A stretch of 9,986 nucleotides of DNA from an uncultured Synergistales bacterium (GTDB lineage: Bacteria > Synergistota > Synergistia > Synergistales > Aminobacteriaceae): contig CAJOGG010000154.1 in assembly GCA_905234205.1 (NCBI GenBank), positions 1 through 9,986 on the forward strand, written 5' to 3'. The notes under the pieces are model-generated. The model made no database searches and was not told the origin of the DNA. It saw only the letters and a program-made list of their open reading frames with translations. Positions 6,988 to 9,986 of the stretch are shown here, one piece after another. Numbering within the stretch: the first letter of the stretch is position 1; each line of letters starts with the position of its first letter. A program made the translations under genes and the position numbers.

Positions 6988-7034
6988 TTGAGGCGGAGTT
7001 AGCCCACGAGGTTAATACCTGCCTCAAATTTTTT
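6988..7034 (+). terminator. Possible terminator of the VWA gene, inside the 3' end of the MATE gene
   Basis: TTGAGGC (6988-6994) pairs with GCCTCAA (7021-7027), with a smaller AGGT/ACCT hairpin in the 26-base loop, followed by six T at 7029-7034. It begins 10 bases after the VWA stop and overlaps the last codons of the convergent transporter gene. The loop is long, so confidence is moderate. Confidence 0.4.
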
Positions 7035-8357
7035 GTACGTAATGATTGACACGATCACCATTAATATATCTGCTACAACTTGTGTCCAAACTATGCCATA
7101 CATTCCGAATATATAATTCATAACGAACAACAACGGAATATTGAACACTACCCAACGTGATGCTCCCAAGAACAAAGCCTTATCTCCATGTCCAACGGCC
7201 TGAAAGAAATTCACGAGGTGGAAACAAATAAACATAAACGGCGTCGCAAGAGTTCTAGCTCTCAAGAAATGTGTACCAAGTTCAACTGTTTGAACGTCTT
7301 CAATAAATATTCTCATTATGTCGCCAGCGAAAATTTCATACAATGCTACACTCACAAAACTGAACGCTAACCCAACTAGGCGCGAAAAGTTCACGGCCTC
7401 ACGCATTCTTGCAAAGTTTCCCGACGAATAGTTATAGCCCGCTAATGGCATCATTCCCATACAAAGCCCTATTCCAACGTTTAATGGCAGCCTTTCAGCC
7501 TTTAAGACAATCCCAACGGCCGCTAAAGGAATATCCCCGTAACCTGAAACAAGTTTGTCAATGATGATATACGTCACGTCGAAAAGAGTTACAGCCACCG
7601 CCGCAGGAACTCCCACAGCAAACACCGAATAAATATTTCTACCCGAAGCCTTTATATTGCGAATCGATAGCGAAATAATTCCCGCGTGCCTTAATTTATA
7701 AATCGTTATCAGGAAATACGAGAATATAATCACGTTTGAAAGCATTGTTGCTATTCCAGCTCCCAAAACTTCATAACCACTAGGCAATATCACGAACATG
7801 AACAAAGGATCGAGAAAGATATTTATTATCCCGCCCATTGAGACTCCAAAGCCGGCTTGCTTTGCATAACCTGTTGAGCGCAAAAAGTTCGAGAGTGTCA
7901 TTGATAAAATCGTCGGCAAGCCTCCTATTACTATCACGCAAAAAGTATACTGTTTCGCAAAAATTAACGTGTCGTCACTCGCGCCAAGTAATCGCAAAAT
8001 CGGCTCCATGAATACATACATGCTCAAGGCAAATATCCCGGCTGAAAGGATCGCCATATAAAAGCAAAACGCGCTCACTTTATTAGCCTCATTATCACGT
8101 CCTGCGCCCATTAAACGAGATATTAAAGTCCCGCCACCGACTCCGAATAAGTTCGCAAACGAAATCGAAATGTTGAACACCGGAAGCAACAAAGATACTC
8201 CCGCGACCATTAAGGGGTTATTAGTCCGGCCTATGAAAAATGTATCTGCTAGGTTGTAGATTAATATAATCAGTTGTCCGAAAATCATGGGTAAGGCTAA
8301 TTCGGTTAAGGCTCGAGGAATTGGCCAAGATTCAAAAATTTTGTGGTTGTCTCTCAC
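6999..8357 (-). CDS. MATE family efflux transporter
   Basis: A 452-residue, very hydrophobic protein of typical MATE length, expected to have 12 membrane segments in two homologous six-helix halves. The N-terminal half shows ALPMIFGQLIILIYNLADTF and the GRTNN region, family-typical for helix 1 and the loop after it. The second half starts near AVGVPAAVAVTLFDVTYIII and contains GLCMGMMPLAGYNY, also typical. MATE proteins export cationic drugs, dyes or metabolites in exchange for Na+ or H+ across the inner membrane; the substrate cannot be predicted here. The start is GTG at 8355-8357, preceded by AGGAGGTG (read on the minus strand, at 8365-8372) with 9 bases between GGAGG and the start codon. 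The gene is intact, converges with the VWA gene and diverges from the antiporter-subunit gene. No adjacent MarR- or TetR-type regulator is visible. Confidence 0.93.
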   Translation of the reverse strand: MRDNHKIFESWPIPRALTELALPMIFGQLIILIYNLADTFFIGRTNNPLMVAGVSLLLPVFNISISFANLFGVGGGTLISRLMGAGRDNEANKVSAFCFYMAILSAGIFALSMYVFMEPILRLLGASDDTLIFAKQYTFCVIVIGGLPTILSMTLSNFLRSTGYAKQAGFGVSMGGIINIFLDPLFMFVILPSGYEVLGAGIATMLSNVIIFSYFLITIYKLRHAGIISLSIRNIKASGRNIYSVFAVGVPAAVAVTLFDVTYIIIDKLVSGYGDIPLAAVGIVLKAERLPLNVGIGLCMGMMPLAGYNYSSGNFARMREAVNFSRLVGLAFSFVSVALYEIFAGDIMRIFIEDVQTVELGTHFLRARTLATPFMFICFHLVNFFQAVGHGDKALFLGASRWVVFNIPLLFVMNYIFGMYGIVWTQVVADILMVIVSIITYKKFEAGINLVG

Positions 8358-8389
8358 TAAGAAACACCTCCTGTAAAATTGCTACATGC

Positions 8390-8422
8390 TAAAATATTTT
8401 AACTCACATTCAAAACTCTAAA
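8390..8422 (-). promoter_or_regulatory. Possible MATE promoter and AT-rich palindrome
   Basis: TAAAATATTTTA at 8390-8401 is a 12-bp perfect palindrome in the 86-base divergent intergenic region. On the minus strand, TTTAGA (8417-8422), a short 15-base spacer and TAAAAT (8396-8401) could serve as the MATE promoter. I found no better hexamer pair for the plus-strand gene. The evidence is weak because the whole spacer is AT-rich. Confidence 0.2.
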
Positions 8423-8443
8423 TTCAGAAGGGAAGGTACATTT

Positions 8444-9986
8444 ATGCGGGGAAATTCTTTGTTGTTATTCCTGGTTGTATGGCCAATGATCGGTGGCTTG
8501 TTCTCGTACTTCATAGGCAAGAAGAGCAGGTTAGCCCGAGATTATTTTGCTGATATAGTTTGCGTGATAGAGCTTATAGTTACGTTGCAGAGTCGTAAAT
8601 TTATAGGGACGGAGTTTTTTGCGCCAGACGTTTGCGGACTTGGAATTAAATTCACACTTGACGGCTTCAGATATATTTACGCGTTAATAATTGCTTTCAT
8701 GTGGACGGTAACGACGATTTTTTCACGAGAGTATTTGTGTCACCACAGGAACAGAAATCGCTATTATCTCTATGTGCTCTTCACGCTATCTTCAATCATG
8801 GGAGTGTTCTTGTCAGGAGATTTATACACGACGTTTATATTTTTCGAGATGATGTCGCTATTTTCGTATATCATGGTTGTACAGGAGGAGACCCCGGAAG
8901 CTCAACGCGCTGCACAAACTTACTTGGCCATAGCGATTATCGGAGGGCTTGCAACTCTTACGGGCTTGGTACTCTTTTACGCGAAGACAGGTACACTTGA
9001 TATAAGCCAGCTATCAAAACTCGACGTAGAAAAAACAAATTTGTATGTACCAGGAATTTTAATCTTCATTGGATTTGCTGCAAAGGCCGCTATCTTTCCT
9101 TCTCATATATGGCTACCAACTGCGCACACAGCTGCTCCAGCTCCTTCAAGCGCTTTACTATCAGGCTTGCTCACAAAGTCGGGACTGTTTGGTATTCTCG
9201 TCTTGAGCGCGGGGCCGTTCCTTCATGATTCTTTATGGGGCTTCATGCTTTTAATCTTGGCCGTTATCACAATGGTGTTAGGCGCGGTTCTGGCTGTGTT
9301 CTCAATAAATCTCAAACGCACGCTAGCTTGTTCATCAATGTCGCAATTAGGCTTCATATTAACCGTCTTGTCTATGCAATGCATCTTGGGAGTAGAGAAT
9401 GATTTAGCCGTGAGAGGTACATTGTTGTATATGGTCGGGCACTCGTTAATCAAGCTGGTGTTATTCTTGTGCGCTGGCGTTGTTTTCATGAACACACACA
9501 AGTTAAATCTCAACGAGATAAAAGGCTTTGGACGAGGCAAAAGAGTTTTGATGTTCGCGTTTGTAATGGGAGGGCTCGGCCTAATGGGCGCGCCATTGTG
9601 GAACGGTTATCTAGGAAAGACTCTAATACACGAGAGCATAGTTGAACATATTCACGCAGAATCAGGCGCACTTTTTTTCATGACGCTTGCTCACGAGAAA
9701 TTATTGTTTGAGATTTGCGAATGGTTGTTCTTAATTTCGGGAGGCTTAACGACTGCTTACGTGATTAAATTATTTGTGGCGTTGTTCGTTGCGAAACCAG
9801 CTCCGGATTTACACGAGAATGAAGTATATATTTCGCGCTCAAATGCTTTCTTGCTGACGTTGTCGGCGTTATTGTTGCCATTAATAGGATTTTTCCCGCG
9901 TGAGATAGGCGACGCGATTAGCGTTTTTGGTGCAAGCTTCATGAATGGCCCGGAACATCATCACTTGATAAATTATTTCACGTTCG
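8444..9986 (+). CDS. Antiporter-like ion-translocating subunit (complex I subunit 5 / MrpD / hydrogenase membrane-arm family), 3' end outside window
   Basis: An uninterrupted frame of 514 codons runs off the window. The ATG at 8444 is set by GAAGGGAAGG ending 7 bases upstream. The protein is a multi-spanning member of the NuoL/M/N-MrpA/D family that moves H+ or Na+ across the membrane. Key charged residues are visible: E135 in the FFEMMSLFSY helix, K214 and H221 in AAKAAIFPSHIWLPTAHTAAP, and K245 in LLTKSGLFGI. These correspond to the proton-path Glu, Lys and His of complex I antiporter subunits. The AAPAPSSALLSG block is diagnostic of the proton antiporter (Proton_antipo_M) domain. It probably opens an operon for an Mrp-type antiporter, a membrane-bound hydrogenase or a complex I-like machine, but no partner subunit lies in the window, so the complex cannot be named. 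No frame break is seen. Confidence 0.88.
   Translation, partial: MRGNSLLLFLVVWPMIGGLFSYFIGKKSRLARDYFADIVCVIELIVTLQSRKFIGTEFFAPDVCGLGIKFTLDGFRYIYALIIAFMWTVTTIFSREYLCHHRNRNRYYLYVLFTLSSIMGVFLSGDLYTTFIFFEMMSLFSYIMVVQEETPEAQRAAQTYLAIAIIGGLATLTGLVLFYAKTGTLDISQLSKLDVEKTNLYVPGILIFIGFAAKAAIFPSHIWLPTAHTAAPAPSSALLSGLLTKSGLFGILVLSAGPFLHDSLWGFMLLILAVITMVLGAVLAVFSINLKRTLACSSMSQLGFILTVLSMQCILGVENDLAVRGTLLYMVGHSLIKLVLFLCAGVVFMNTHKLNLNEIKGFGRGKRVLMFAFVMGGLGLMGAPLWNGYLGKTLIHESIVEHIHAESGALFFMTLAHEKLLFEICEWLFLISGGLTTAYVIKLFVALFVAKPAPDLHENEVYISRSNAFLLTLSALLLPLIGFFPREIGDAISVFGASFMNGPEHHHLINYFTF

Noticed and set aside
8701..9000. Separate short plus-strand open frame
   Set aside because: It is a shadow of the long antiporter-subunit frame, which runs unbroken from 8444 and carries all the conserved motifs.
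9223..9942. Minus-strand open frames opposite the antiporter subunit
   Set aside because: They have low-complexity, Asn/Thr/Lys-rich translations, no ribosome binding sites, and lie antisense to a well-supported gene.

Overview
The window most likely comes from a moderately AT-rich member of the Synergistota (Synergistaceae), plausibly gut- or rumen-associated. The main taxonomic clue is a secreted von Willebrand factor A protein ending in SGGGCN, then a hydrophobic stretch, then RKR. That is the Synergist-CTERM sorting signature. The first ~400 bases do not fit this picture. They encode the end of one FISUMP domain (Fibrobacter succinogenes major paralogous domain), a Ser/Gly/Lys linker and the start of a second FISUMP domain, a style best known from Fibrobacter and Bacteroidota. 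This suggests horizontal transfer or a chimeric junction.

Layout: (1) 1-638, a broken FISUMP protein followed in another frame by an unidentified Cys-containing tail. (2) 665-3260, a two-gene operon of a zinc-dependent sugar-acid or polyol dehydrogenase and a mannitol dehydrogenase-family protein (fructuronate reductase-like). The second gene is split by an out-of-frame internal deletion near 2845, and a good intrinsic terminator follows at 3272-3304. (3) 3311-5209 on the minus strand, an intact thrS with a TTG start. (4) 5210-5381, a divergent intergenic region with a perfect 14-bp palindrome and three TCAATCA repeats. (5) 5382-6978, the secreted VWA/Synergist-CTERM protein, also split by a frame change near 5720. 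(6) 6999-8357 on the minus strand, an intact MATE efflux transporter with a GTG start. (7) 8444 to the window end, the first 514 residues of an ion-translocating antiporter-like subunit of the NuoL/M/N-MrpA/D superfamily.

How the genes work together: the two dehydrogenases are a convincing metabolic pair that could interconvert a hexonate or polyol with its keto form, for example L-gulonate to D-fructuronate to D-mannonate. The other genes look like independent transcription units. The most notable feature is that three plus-strand genes (FISUMP, mannitol dehydrogenase, VWA) each carry a frame break where conserved residues seem to be missing, while the remaining four genes are intact over the sequence shown. 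I see no CRISPR array, tRNA, rRNA, transposase or recognisable defence system. I did not find a convincing new multi-gene system; the candidates worth a second look are the repeated gene breaks, the FISUMP junction and the VWA surface protein with its upstream palindrome.
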